DNA of 39,036 bases from positions 1 through 39,036 of the forward strand of contig WGCS01000259.1 of NCBI GenBank assembly GCA_015493685.1, read 5' to 3'. The position numbers were made by a program, and so were the translations under genes. The notes under the pieces are model-generated. The model was not told the DNA's origin and made no database searches. It was given only the letters and a program-made list of their open reading frames with translations. Position 1 is the first letter of the stretch. Every line of letters starts with the position of its first letter. Shown here piece by piece: positions 1 through 8,921 of the stretch. Origin of the DNA: Bacteroidales bacterium (GTDB lineage Bacteria > Bacteroidota > Bacteroidia > Bacteroidales > UBA1556).

Positions 1-152
1 AAATAAAAAATAATAGTAATAATTGATCCTCATCAACTGGCATTATAGGCAATAAAATTTGGAGTACAGATTAAAACTTAGAAAAAGAGTGGTTGACATT
101 TTTCATTCGTAAAAAAATGCTATAAATTTTTTCGGTATATAATTTTTTTTGT

Positions 153-1385
153 CTATAAATACAACTCCCAATAAGGAATAAAATCAACCTTTGTTTTATT
201 AATAATTATTGAATCACGATAACTAAGATTTACAAAAACTCCTTTATTGGGTTTATAGTTGGAAACAAAGCTTCTGAACGAGCGAGTAATTGTTGACTTT
301 TGTATATTCTTATACTTCACTTCTATTGGCATTATTCCCTCTTTGATATGTACTACAAAATCTACTTCGGCTTTATCTTTTGATCGCCAGAAGTTTATTT
401 CAGATAAGCCTTGTTTAAACTTTTGGTCTAGAATAGTGAAAATAAAATTCTGGAATATCATTCTATCAGTGTTATTAACTTCAAATCTATTTCTACTAAA
501 ATTTAACATTCCAATATCATTGAAATATACTGTTGGTGATTTTGTAAGTTCCTTTTTCCGGTTTGTAAAATAGGGCTTTATTATAGAAATAATATAAGTT
601 TGCTCAGCATACCATAGAAAAGTCTTTAGTGTTTCTACCCTGATTCCAATATCCTGTGCCAATTGCGAATAATTTAGTATTCCACCAACTTGTACAGCTA
701 GTAACTTAATCATTTTTACAAATTTGTCGGGATAGCGGACACCAAGCAGGAAGGAAATATCTTTGGTAATATAAGAAATAAATATCTCATTCATAATTTC
801 CAGTTTTCGTTCCGCAGTAACTTCTGTAACAACAGCCGGATAACCACCAAAAGACAGATATTCATTTAGCAATAAACTTGTTTTTTGAGGCTCTATTTTA
901 AAGAATTTATCAATTCTATTCTCGTATTTGTAATTGGTCTTATAGTTCACAAATTCAATGAAATTTACTGCCTTCATTTCAATAAGGTGCTTACGACCTG
1001 TCAACGATTCCGATAATTTTTCTTTCAGCTCAAGACTCCCGGAGCCTGTAACAACAAACTTATAAGGCAAGTCCATATCAAAAATTCCTTTTAGAAATTT
1101 TCCCGAATTTACCTTTTGCTGTATCTCATCAATAAAGACATAGGCTTTATCAGTTCCAACTTCCAGTCTGATCTTATTCAATAGCTGTTGTTGTGTGGCA
1201 AAATGCTTGTTATCATCCTCAATATCAAGATTAAAATAGACTACTTTTTTCCCTGAAAGTTTTAAATCTGTAATTATTTCTTTCAAAACAGTAGTTTTTC
1301 CAATCTGTCGGGCCCCAATGATTATGGTAACTTCCTTTAGACTAAGGTTGTTAACTATACTTTGTTTTATACTTCTCTTAATCAT
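153..1385 (-). CDS. AAA ATPase with C-terminal DUF4143 domain
   Basis: Cytoplasmic ATPase of the AAA_14/DUF4143 type, abundant in Bacteroidota and archaea, with no settled function. Seen: a Walker A motif GARQIGKTT near the N-terminus, a Walker B YVFIDEIQQ about 60 residues on, a sensor-like VVTGSGSLEL, and a C-terminal restriction-endonuclease-like core (a VDFVV strand followed by PIEVKYK, the D...ExK pattern). The ORF track begins 17 codons earlier, but that extension lies inside a good promoter (TTG, 20 nt, TACCTTTA), so I start at MIKRSIKQ, giving about 410 aa. It is a single gene with three 33-bp tandem repeats immediately upstream. The family often behaves as accessory, lineage-specific genes. 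The family call is secure, but its job (DNA- or RNA-related, or toxin-like) is unknown. Confidence 0.9.
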   Translation of the reverse strand: MIKRSIKQSIVNNLSLKEVTIIIGARQIGKTTVLKEIITDLKLSGKKVVYFNLDIEDDNKHFATQQQLLNKIRLEVGTDKAYVFIDEIQQKVNSGKFLKGIFDMDLPYKFVVTGSGSLELKEKLSESLTGRKHLIEMKAVNFIEFVNYKTNYKYENRIDKFFKIEPQKTSLLLNEYLSFGGYPAVVTEVTAERKLEIMNEIFISYITKDISFLLGVRYPDKFVKMIKLLAVQVGGILNYSQLAQDIGIRVETLKTFLWYAEQTYIISIIKPYFTNRKKELTKSPTVYFNDIGMLNFSRNRFEVNNTDRMIFQNFIFTILDQKFKQGLSEINFWRSKDKAEVDFVVHIKEGIMPIEVKYKNIQKSTITRSFRSFVSNYKPNKGVFVNLSYRDSIIINKTKVDFIPYWELYL

Positions 1386-1405
1386 AAGCTCTTTGATGTA
1401 GCCCA

Positions 1406-1436
1406 TAAAGGTACAATAAAAGTATAGAAATGACAA
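1406..1436 (-). promoter_or_regulatory. Predicted promoter of the DUF4143 ATPase
   Basis: Read on the minus strand: TTG (1436-1434), a 20-nt spacer, then TACCTTTA (1413-1406), one mismatch from the Bacteroidetes -7 consensus TAnnTTTG. It ends about 20 nt before the chosen ATG and abuts the tandem repeats. Confidence 0.5.
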
Positions 1437-1527
1437 GCTAATAGTATAATTCTCGGGTTAAATCGCCATGCTAATAGTATAATTCTCGGGTTAAATAGCT
1501 ACGCTAATAGTATAATCCTCGGGTTAG
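1437..1527. repeat. Three 33-bp-period tandem repeats (iteron-like)
   Basis: Three copies of a 25-27 nt core beginning GCTAATAGTATAATTCTCGG start at 1437, 1470 and 1503. The first two cores are identical; the third has one substitution (TCTC to CCTC) and a diverged end. The two 6-nt spacers differ (cgccat and agctac). The exact 33-nt period is about three helical turns, so a bound protein would meet each site on the same face. The array sits directly upstream of the predicted ATPase promoter. Confidence 0.85.
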
Positions 1528-1935
1528 TTGTATTTTACGCTTGCAATAGCACAAAATATTTTCCAGTCGTCTAAATGAACCTTCAATAAAATTAAAGATA
1601 AAACCAGCAAACAGCAGACTTATAAAATTCTATAAATACTTGTGTTCCCTTTCGGTTATGGAGGAGTAAAATTATATTTATAAATTTGTTCTTAAGATAT
1701 TTTTTCATTTTATTGATTCTGAGAATGTCAAAGTAATGGTTATTATTTTCCATTGCAAATGGGGATTATCATTTTTCTACTCTTTCACAAATAAGCTATA
1801 ATTTTTGTTAAATATAGCTAAAGAACTTAAAAAGGTTTCTTTTTTTTTATACATTCGTGCCCTTAGAAATGGGACCATATTATTGGGGCTTTCAAAAACT
1901 GTAAATTAATTGATAAATTATTACAACAAACTCGT
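1528..1935. other. Intergenic region with a weak promoter for the DUF2723 gene
   Basis: About 400 nt with no convincing ORF or RNA gene. The only signal I see is TACATTCG at 1850-1857, one mismatch from TAnnTTTG, after a T-rich tract and about 80 nt before the next start codon. Confidence 0.4.
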
Positions 1936-4900
1936 ATGAAGTCATTTAAGAAGCTTAACAATTGGACAGGCTGGTTGGTATTTGCCATTGCCTCCACTGT
2001 CTATATTCTTACATCGGAACCCACTGCCAGTCTTTGGGACTGCGGTGAGTACATTGCTACGGCATATAAATTACAGGTTGGTCACCCTCCGGGAGCTCCA
2101 TTTTTTCAACTTATGGGCAAATTTTTTAGCCTTTTTGCCAGTGATCCTTCTCATGTAGCCCGTATGATTAATACCATGTCGGCTCTTGCCAGTGGTTTTA
2201 CTATTTTATTCTTATTCTGGACAATAACTTACTTTGCTCGTAAAATTGTTACTAAAGGTGACGACAGTAAACTTAAAGGAGCAAATTTAATAGCAATATT
2301 AGGTAGTGGTGTTGTTGGCGCATTGGCTTACACTTTCAGTGATTCATTTTGGTTTTCCGCTGTTGAAGGTGAGGTTTATGCCATGTCATCGTTCTTTACG
2401 GCTTTTGTCTTTTGGGCAATGCTTAAGTGGGAGCAGGTGGCTGATGAAAAAAATGGATTCCGTTGGCTGATATTAATATCTTATATGGTTGGGCTATCCA
2501 TTGGTGTGCACTTGCTTAACTTGCTTACTATCCCTGCTTTGGTTTATATTTACTATTTCAAAAAGTACAATGCAACTACCAAAGGCATTATCTATAGTGG
2601 TATTATATCTATTATTATTTTAGCTTTTGTTATGTATGGTATTATTCCATGGATTGTAATATTTGCCGGTAATTTCGAGATGTTATTTGTTAATACTTTT
2701 GGATTACCATTCCATACAGGAACTATCATTTATTTTGTGGTTCTTATAGCAGCTATAAGTTGGGGTTTATATTATACAAAAAAGAAGAAAAAGCTTATTG
2801 CTAATACTATTATTTTAGGAATAACATTCCTTATTATTGGTTATTCTTCATTTTTTATTCTTGTTGTACGTTCCAATGCCAATACTCCTATTGATGAAAA
2901 TAATCCGGAGGACGCAACCAGTTTGCTGGCTTACCTTAATCGAGAGCAATATGGTGACAGGCCATTGTTCAAAGGGCCCTATTTTAACGCTCCGGCATTG
3001 CCTCAGAATGAATGGAAAGATAAGTCACCTGTTTATACCAAATCGTATTGCGTTGTTAATAAAAGCAGACTTAGAAATTCTACCGATATTAAATTGGGCG
3101 ATCCCGGATTAATTAAGTTTTACCAATACCGAAGAGAAGCAGAAGCTTATCTTAAAAAAGCACATAATTCAAGTTATAGTCTCAAGGAAGCCTATATTCT
3201 TACTGATCCACGTAAAAATAGAATTCCTGTTTACGATCCTCGTTTTGTTACCATATTTCCACGAATGTGGAGTAATCAAAGACCTATTCATGCGGAAGTA
3301 TATAAGCAATATATGAGCGATAATCCACGTAAGATACAGGTGACAGATGCTGATGGACAAAAGAAATTGCTTTCAGTACCCAGTTTTGCTGATAATTTGC
3401 ATTTCTTTTTTAGTTATCAAATAGGTCATATGTATATGCGCTATTTTATGTGGAACTTTGTGGGTAGGCAAAATGATATTCAAGGTAATGGCGAAAAGGA
3501 CCATGGCAATTGGATTTCGGGTATTCCTTTTATTGATAATGCCCGCTTGGGCGATCAGAGTAAAATGCCCTTCGATTTACAACAAAACAAAGGACATAAT
3601 ACCTACTTCTTCCTTCCTTTGATACTTGGTTTGCTGGGCTTGTATTTCCATTTTGTAAAAAGTTATAAGGATGGCATTGTGGTATTTGCCCTATTTATTA
3701 TGACCGGGCTTGCCATTGTGGTTTATCTTAATCAGTACCCATACCAACCTCGTGAACGTGATTATGCTTATGTAGCCTCTTTCTACGCCTTTGCCATTTG
3801 GATTGGACTTGGTGTATTGGCTCTCTATGAGTGGCTTAAGAAATATGCTAACGATAAGGTGGTGGCATATACTACCTTTGGAATTGCGCTACTGGTTGTT
3901 CCGGGTAGAATGGCACAACAAAATTGGAATGATCATGACAGATCAGGGCGTTATAATACTTTAAATATTGCCAAAAACTATCTGAATTCTTGTGCTCCCA
4001 ATGCTATTTTATTTACCAATGGAGATAACGATACTTTCCCTCTTTGGTATGCTCAAGAAGTAGAAGGCATTCGTACTGATATTAAAGTGGTAAATTTAAG
4101 TCTATTTAATACCGATTGGTATGTGGATCAGATGCGCAGAAAAACATATTCGGCAAAGCCTATCCCCATGGATATCACTAGAGATCAGTATATTCAAGGT
4201 ACCAATGATGTGGGCTATTTTATTGAAAATCCACGGGTAGCTCGAAAAGGAGAGTACTACAAACTTAAGGATATCAATAGGTTTTTCTTTAGTAACAATC
4301 CAAAGACAAAATATCCATTGCGCGATGGTACCAGTATGAATTATTTCCCCACAAAATTAGTTTATGTGGATGTAAATAAGGATAAAGTGCTTCATAATGG
4401 TACAGTAGCGGCAAAAGATAGTGCCTTGATAGTGGATAAGGTAAAATGGAAAATCAATAAAAATCTTGTTCAGAAGAATAATCTTATGTTAATGGATATG
4501 CTGGGCGATTTTGATTGGAATAGACCAATATATTTTGCTACTACTACCGGTGCTGATTCTTATCTCAACCTAATGAATTATTTCCAGTTGGATGGAATGG
4601 CTTATCGCCTTGTACCCATCAAAACTACCGGAAGCTTTCAATTGGGAAGCTATGGTAGAGTCAATACAGATACGCTTTACGATAAGTTAATGAATGTTTT
4701 TGATTATGGTAATATTAATAATCCGAATGTTTATTTTGATGAAAATCACATGCGTTCTATTCGCAATTATCGAAGTAATTTTGCCCGCTTGGCCAATGAG
4801 CTGGTTAAAGAAGGAAAATACAAAAAAGCAGAAAAAGTATTGGACAAATGCATGACTGTACTTCCTGAAAGCACTGTTCCTTACGATTATTTTATGGTAC

Positions 4901-5175
4901 CTATAGCTGAGGATTATTATAAAGTTGGTAATACTAAGAAAGCAACTGCTATTTTAAATGAGTTAAATCGACTTTATTCTCATAATCTGGTATTCTATTT
5001 CTCAGCTCAAAATCCCAATGAGTATTTCAACGAAAAACGTAATGCGCTTTATATAGAGCAGGAGATAGCTCGTTTGGCAAAAACCTATCATCAAGATAAA
5101 TTGATGAAAGAAGCTGAGGGGACTTTCCAACATTATTTTCAAATCTTTAATATGCAAAGAGGGGGCAGAAGGTAG
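1936..5175 (+). CDS. DUF2723 / TMEM260-like polytopic membrane protein (putative GT-C glycosyltransferase) with TPR tail
   Basis: Large inner-membrane protein (1079 aa). The N-terminal motif SLWDCGEYIATAYKLQVGHP is the hallmark of DUF2723; Asp35 and Glu38 in this first loop resemble the acidic catalytic loop of GT-C glycosyltransferases. The family includes human TMEM260, reported as a protein O-mannosyltransferase (CAZy GT117), so a lipid-linked-sugar glycosyltransferase role is plausible. Around a dozen hydrophobic segments occupy roughly residues 10-330 and 550-660. The middle and C-terminal parts are soluble, ending with TPR-like helices at about 965-1060. It is a single gene with its own terminator and no glycosylation genes beside it. 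Donor and acceptor are not predictable. Start ATG; no alternative needed. Confidence 0.88.
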   Translation: MKSFKKLNNWTGWLVFAIASTVYILTSEPTASLWDCGEYIATAYKLQVGHPPGAPFFQLMGKFFSLFASDPSHVARMINTMSALASGFTILFLFWTITYFARKIVTKGDDSKLKGANLIAILGSGVVGALAYTFSDSFWFSAVEGEVYAMSSFFTAFVFWAMLKWEQVADEKNGFRWLILISYMVGLSIGVHLLNLLTIPALVYIYYFKKYNATTKGIIYSGIISIIILAFVMYGIIPWIVIFAGNFEMLFVNTFGLPFHTGTIIYFVVLIAAISWGLYYTKKKKKLIANTIILGITFLIIGYSSFFILVVRSNANTPIDENNPEDATSLLAYLNREQYGDRPLFKGPYFNAPALPQNEWKDKSPVYTKSYCVVNKSRLRNSTDIKLGDPGLIKFYQYRREAEAYLKKAHNSSYSLKEAYILTDPRKNRIPVYDPRFVTIFPRMWSNQRPIHAEVYKQYMSDNPRKIQVTDADGQKKLLSVPSFADNLHFFFSYQIGHMYMRYFMWNFVGRQNDIQGNGEKDHGNWISGIPFIDNARLGDQSKMPFDLQQNKGHNTYFFLPLILGLLGLYFHFVKSYKDGIVVFALFIMTGLAIVVYLNQYPYQPRERDYAYVASFYAFAIWIGLGVLALYEWLKKYANDKVVAYTTFGIALLVVPGRMAQQNWNDHDRSGRYNTLNIAKNYLNSCAPNAILFTNGDNDTFPLWYAQEVEGIRTDIKVVNLSLFNTDWYVDQMRRKTYSAKPIPMDITRDQYIQGTNDVGYFIENPRVARKGEYYKLKDINRFFFSNNPKTKYPLRDGTSMNYFPTKLVYVDVNKDKVLHNGTVAAKDSALIVDKVKWKINKNLVQKNNLMLMDMLGDFDWNRPIYFATTTGADSYLNLMNYFQLDGMAYRLVPIKTTGSFQLGSYGRVNTDTLYDKLMNVFDYGNINNPNVYFDENHMRSIRNYRSNFARLANELVKEGKYKKAEKVLDKCMTVLPESTVPYDYFMVPIAEDYYKVGNTKKATAILNELNRLYSHNLVFYFSAQNPNEYFNEKRNALYIEQEIARLAKTYHQDKLMKEAEGTFQHYFQIFNMQRGGRR

Positions 5176-5197
5176 TCCGTTTTAAACCTTTAATATG

Positions 5198-5237
5198 AAA
5201 GCCGACTTTATCAGCAATGGATAAAGTCGGCTTTTTT
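5198..5237 (+). terminator. Rho-independent terminator after the DUF2723 gene
   Basis: Perfect stem of 12 bp (gccgactttatc / gataaagtcggc) extended by AAA/TTT, a 7-nt loop, then a run of six T. It lies 22 nt after the stop codon. Confidence 0.9.
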
Positions 5238-5503
5238 AATGCTCTATTTTTCTAATTCTTTTATGAAATTCCTCTTTCGGTTCTCCCTTAAGAAAAAGGG
5301 GAGATAACATTATTTTTTTTGAATTCAATAAAACTGTATTGCTTATCAAGTATTGTACTTTTTACTTTCTTCTTTGTTTTAGGGAACATAATTTTGAATA
5401 TCAATGATTTAATACATCGCATGCCCTTGTCTAATAAATAGATAATTGCATTTTGAATTTTTATCGGGAAGTAATGAATTATTATATCAGATAAAACATA
5501 TAT
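5238..5503. other. Intergenic region containing a repeat copy
   Basis: Spacer between the DUF2723 terminator and the frr promoter. A minus-strand 74-aa ORF here (5288-5512) has no recognisable features and overlaps the repeat and the promoter, so I do not call it. The only features I see are the dispersed repeat at 5266-5310 and the frr promoter. Confidence 0.6.
5266..5310 (-). repeat. Dispersed hairpin repeat, copy 1
   Basis: Read on the minus strand it gives gttatctcccc...ttaagggagaaccgaaagaggaattt, closely matching the copies at about 21.88 and 22.05 kb (TCTCCCTTT...AAAGGGAGAACCCAAAGAGGGATTT). The inner arms are self-complementary. Confidence 0.7.
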
Positions 5504-5533
5504 TTGTAGCATAAAAAATTAATTGTAAATTTG
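5504..5533 (+). promoter_or_regulatory. Promoter of frr
   Basis: A TTG (5504-5506), exactly 19 nt, then TAAATTTG (5526-5533), a perfect Bacteroidetes -33/-7 arrangement. The expected transcription start near 5540 leaves a short leader of about 27 nt. Confidence 0.75.
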
Positions 5534-5566
5534 CCTACTAATAATAATACTTAAAACTATTACCCT

Positions 5567-6130
5567 ATGACTGAAGAAGCTGAAATGTGTTTAGAAATGG
5601 CTGAAGAAAGCATGCAATCGAGTATTGACCACTTGGAAAAAGAGTTGCATAAACTAAGGGCAGGGAAAGCAAATCCTGCAATCCTTGAAGGTATCAGTAT
5701 TGAAAATTATGGTAGTAAGATGCCCCTTAATCAAGTGGCCAGTATTAATACTCCGGATCCGCGTACATTGGTAGTTCAACCTTGGGATAAAGCTAATTTA
5801 GCTCTTATCGAAAAAGAGATTATCAACTCTAATATTGGCCTTAATCCTCAAAATGATGGGACTATTATTCGCCTTAATATTCCTATTCTCACAGAAGAAA
5901 GACGTCATGATTTGGTAAAGAAAGCAAAGGCAGAAGCTGAAGAAGCACGAATTGGCATTCGAAATGCCCGTAAATCAGCTATGCACGAGGCTCAGCAGCT
6001 GGAAAAAGACGGTCTTAGTGAAGACGAAAGAAAGCGCTTGGAAGATAAAATACAGGATCTTACCAACAAATTTGGCAAAATAGTGGATGAGGTATTCGCC
6101 GAAAAGGAAAAAGATATTACTACCATATAG
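5567..6130 (+). CDS. frr: Ribosome recycling factor
   Basis: Releases mRNA and tRNA from post-termination ribosomes together with EF-G. The 187-aa length is normal for the family. Diagnostic stretches are present: KLRAGKANPAILEGI near the N-terminus, the domain II region YGSKMPLNQVASI with DPRTLVVQPWDK, LNIPILTEERRHDLVKKAKAEAEEARI, and the long C-terminal helix NARKSAMHEAQQLEKDGLSEDE. It is monocistronic here; the usual partner pyrH is not upstream. It is convergent with the radical SAM gene, 22 nt away, with no hairpin between them. Confidence 0.98.
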   Translation: MTEEAEMCLEMAEESMQSSIDHLEKELHKLRAGKANPAILEGISIENYGSKMPLNQVASINTPDPRTLVVQPWDKANLALIEKEIINSNIGLNPQNDGTIIRLNIPILTEERRHDLVKKAKAEAEEARIGIRNARKSAMHEAQQLEKDGLSEDERKRLEDKIQDLTNKFGKIVDEVFAEKEKDITTI

Positions 6131-6152
6131 TGCCTAAAAAGGAGATTTTAGC

Positions 6153-7166
6153 TTAAAGCCCTTCGCTGCAATTACGACAGATTTCGATTTTACTTCGGTC
6201 ATCGAGTATCTGCTGTAGAAATTTTTTATAATCATTATTTGATTGGATATTCTTGTACTCTTGCTCCATAATATTTCCAAAAGTATGGTCGGCATCTTTA
6301 TCAAAGCAGCAGGGGACAACATTTCCGTCCCAACTTATTACACTCCCTGACCACGATCTATTGCAATGTTTGGGTAATTTTCCTTTAATGCGGTATTTTC
6401 CGTCTTCTGTTTTTGTATAGCGAGAGTATTTAACTAAACCCGGCATCAGAGCATTCCCTTCTTCAAATTCATATAGTTGAGCTGTCTTTAAACTTAATTT
6501 GTCAACGCCTAATTCTTTAGAGAGTCTTTTTATATCCTTAATTTGATGCTCGTTATGTTTAAAAACAATAAATTGGAGTTCTATAAATGGATGTTTTGCT
6601 TTGCTAAGTTGACGCTGCTTGACCATGGTTTTAATATTCTGTATTACTAAGTTGAAATCACCACCACGGCGATAGCTTGAATAGCTTTTTTCGTCAGTAC
6701 CATCCAGGGATATTATTAATCTGTCAAGGCCGGAATCAATAATTTCTAATGCTTTTGTCTTGTTTAAATAATGTGCATTGGTAGAAGTTCCTACTATAAT
6801 ATTTTTTTCTTTCAGCCTTTTTATATAATTGGCAAAATCCTTGTGAAGTAATGGTTCTCCCTGAAAATAGAATGTTACATAGATTAAGTAGTTGCCCAAT
6901 TGCTGAATGATTTTATCAATGGTGCGCCCATCAATATTGCCTGTGGGTCGATGAAATTTACGTAGGCCGGAAGGACATTCTGGGCAATGTAAATTGCAGG
7001 AGGTGGTGGGCTCAATGGAGATGGTATATGGGAATCCCCAATGCCAACTTTTGCGTGTAAGTCTGCTAATATAATAGGAGAATTTTACTTTGGTAAAATT
7101 AGAAACGCGCTTATAATCAATTACTTTCAAAAAACGCTTACTCCAGTAAATAGGGGTGTTAAACAT
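6153..7166 (-). CDS. Radical SAM/SPASM domain protein
   Basis: Cytoplasmic radical S-adenosylmethionine enzyme (337 aa). The 4Fe-4S motif CxxxCxxC is intact (Cys57, Cys61, Cys64 in CNLHCPECPSG), followed by FYFQGEPLLH and ISLDGTDEKSYSSYR, typical of the core barrel. A C-terminal SPASM-type auxiliary cluster region has Cys in KHCNRSW, VVPCCFDKD and ICRNC. Such proteins modify peptides, cofactors or lipids; no substrate or precursor peptide is seen nearby. Its start overlaps the end of the AI-2E-type permease by 8 nt, so the two are translationally linked and it is the last gene of the thpR operon. Confidence 0.9.
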   Translation of the reverse strand: MFNTPIYWSKRFLKVIDYKRVSNFTKVKFSYYISRLTRKSWHWGFPYTISIEPTTSCNLHCPECPSGLRKFHRPTGNIDGRTIDKIIQQLGNYLIYVTFYFQGEPLLHKDFANYIKRLKEKNIIVGTSTNAHYLNKTKALEIIDSGLDRLIISLDGTDEKSYSSYRRGGDFNLVIQNIKTMVKQRQLSKAKHPFIELQFIVFKHNEHQIKDIKRLSKELGVDKLSLKTAQLYEFEEGNALMPGLVKYSRYTKTEDGKYRIKGKLPKHCNRSWSGSVISWDGNVVPCCFDKDADHTFGNIMEQEYKNIQSNNDYKKFLQQILDDRSKIEICRNCSEGL

Positions 7167-8250
7167 CTTTCATAAGGCGTTTCACAAATTCTTTATCGCC
7201 AAGAAACTCTTTGGCGCTAATGCGAATAACTGTATATATTGGAATAGCAGCAATCATTGCAAGCGGACCACCAAGTTGTCCGGCCATAATAATCACAATG
7301 AATATTTCCATGGGATGTGCATGTACACTATTGGAATATATAATTGGTTGTAAAACAATATTGTCGATTAGATTAGCCGCAGCAAAAACAATTAAAATTC
7401 CTCCAATGAGTGCTAATGTATGGTCTATTCCTAAATAGATATTTGTCATGGCAACTAATATGCTGCCTATGGTAGCTCCTATTATTGGGCCTATATAGGG
7501 AATAAGGTTCATTAAGCCTCCTAAAAAGCCAATGAGTAATGCGTTTTTAAGTCCAAGTATCCATCCACCAATAGAAATTAAGAGCATCATAGAACTTATC
7601 TCTATGGCTAAGCCGAGGAAATATCTACTGAGCATTCTATTTACCTTCTTTAGTATAATACTGGTTTTTGGAATATTTTGTTCCTTAACAAAAAGAAGTA
7701 CAATACGTTGAAATAGCTCGTCATCTTCGGTAAAGAAAAAAGTCATAAATAAAATAGAGAAAACAGCCATCAGTAAGTTACCGGTTACGGCAACGATATT
7801 TGAGAATAGATTGTTAATTTGAATCTCGTTGATAATTGAACTAATATTTTGCGCAATATATTGTTCAAGATGTTCCCGATGACTTAAAATGCCTACTTTA
7901 TGTAAATAAAGTTCTACACTATGGGCTGATTTGTTGAAAGCACTAGCTATCTCTTGAAAATTTACTTTGGATAAATCCGTTGCCTGAGCATTGATAGCCG
8001 GTACTAAAAGACCTAATAAACCACTAATAATAAGAATGAATAGTGTCATGCTAAGGGCAGCAGCAATACCATTGGGAATTTGCTTGTTTTTTATTTTTAT
8101 TTTTTTTAGGAGTTTCATTATCGGTTGTAAAGCAACTCCCAAAATAGATGAAATAATGATATAAACTACGATATCAGTAAAATACCAGAGAAAAGCAATA
8201 AATAATATACCCCCAATTAAGTGGTATGTTTTGTCGGAATTCCAATTCAT
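7159..8250 (-). CDS. AI-2E family transporter (PerM/TqsA type)
   Basis: Polytopic inner-membrane protein of 363 aa, family PF01594. Two hydrophobic segments at the N-terminus are followed by a soluble region (about 85-145) and further membrane helices. The family-typical segment GGLMNLIPYIGPIIGATIGS is present, as is the C-terminal HPMEIFIVIIMAGQLGGPLA. Members have been linked to autoinducer-2 export, sodium/proton exchange or general permease functions, and the substrate cannot be told from sequence. It lies 37 nt downstream of thpR and overlaps the radical SAM gene. Confidence 0.9.
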   Translation of the reverse strand: MNWNSDKTYHLIGGILFIAFLWYFTDIVVYIIISSILGVALQPIMKLLKKIKIKNKQIPNGIAAALSMTLFILIISGLLGLLVPAINAQATDLSKVNFQEIASAFNKSAHSVELYLHKVGILSHREHLEQYIAQNISSIINEIQINNLFSNIVAVTGNLLMAVFSILFMTFFFTEDDELFQRIVLLFVKEQNIPKTSIILKKVNRMLSRYFLGLAIEISSMMLLISIGGWILGLKNALLIGFLGGLMNLIPYIGPIIGATIGSILVAMTNIYLGIDHTLALIGGILIVFAAANLIDNIVLQPIIYSNSVHAHPMEIFIVIIMAGQLGGPLAMIAAIPIYTVIRISAKEFLGDKEFVKRLMKDV

Positions 8251-8287
8251 AGTTGATGCTTATAGTTAATACAAAAGTAATAAATAT

Positions 8288-8845
8288 TCAGAGCTGAAAA
8301 CGAGCAATTTCAGAATATGCTACCCCTTGCCGGCTTATTTTGCTTTCCATTAGTAGTAAGGAACTAATGTTAAATGGAATTATTGGCTCCAATAGATGAT
8401 ATTTGCTCAGTTGTTTTTGAAAAAAAGATTGAGTTTTCACATCAATAATTCGTGCCAACGATATGTGTGGTACGAAATTTTGTCGATCGGCATATAAACC
8501 TATTGTATTAAAACCTGTTTGTAAGTGTTGTACCGTTGTTGTTAATAGGGCTTCTTCGTTTATTCCCCACCACAAAACCTTGGCGGCATGTTTGCTGCCA
8601 AAGATATTTAATTTGGTGATAGTTAGGTCCATAGGTTCCAACTTCCGGCTAGTTTCAGTTATAACATCAATTATTTTTTGAGCAGTAATATTATCAGTAG
8701 GACCAAAAAACTTTAGGGTAATATGAAGGTGCTGCGGCTCAATCCATCGCATTTTTGCAAATCCAAACTGCCTTTGATACTCAGCAAGATATGCTTCAAT
8801 AGTAGGATTGTTTGCCAAGCGTGCTGCTAAAAAAAGTTTCTGCAT
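8288..8845 (-). CDS. thpR: RNA 2',3'-cyclic phosphodiesterase (2H phosphoesterase)
   Basis: Cytoplasmic enzyme of the LigT/ThpR 2H family, hydrolysing 2',3'-cyclic phosphate RNA ends. Both HxTx-type motifs are present: HITL in QHLHITLKFFGP and HISL in FVPHISLARI, at the expected separation of about 85-90 residues. The ORF track begins with a GTG six codons upstream (8863); the ATG giving MQKLFLAARL fits the family N-terminus better, for 185 aa. It is probably the first gene of the minus-strand operon with the permease and radical SAM genes. Its upstream region contains the large palindrome shared with tetR. Confidence 0.93.
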   Translation of the reverse strand: MQKLFLAARLANNPTIEAYLAEYQRQFGFAKMRWIEPQHLHITLKFFGPTDNITAQKIIDVITETSRKLEPMDLTITKLNIFGSKHAAKVLWWGINEEALLTTTVQHLQTGFNTIGLYADRQNFVPHISLARIIDVKTQSFFQKQLSKYHLLEPIIPFNISSLLLMESKISRQGVAYSEIARFQL

Positions 8846-8867
8846 AAAATGATTTTCTTTCACGATG

Positions 8868-8917
8868 AAATAAACTTAGAAAACTTTTACACTAATTAAA
8901 GTTTTCTAAGTTTATTT
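8868..8917. promoter_or_regulatory. Perfect 20+20 bp inverted repeat, probable TetR operator
   Basis: Left arm 8868-8887 (AAATAAACTTAGAAAACTTT) is exactly complementary to 8898-8917, with a 10-nt centre (tacactaatt). It sits between divergent thpR and tetR and covers the -33 side of the tetR promoter. Position and symmetry fit an autoregulatory TetR-family operator. The large footprint could accommodate two dimers. Because the operator lies between divergent genes, thpR could be co-regulated. Confidence 0.75.
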
Positions 8918-8921
8918 TGTT

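Noticed and set aside
1437-1527. CRISPR-like reading of the 33-bp repeats
   Set aside because: Spacers are only 6 nt and no cas genes are near; these are tandem iterons.
5288-5512. 74-aa minus-strand ORF before frr
   Set aside because: No recognisable motif, overlaps a repeat copy and the frr promoter, and its composition is that of AT-rich noncoding sequence.
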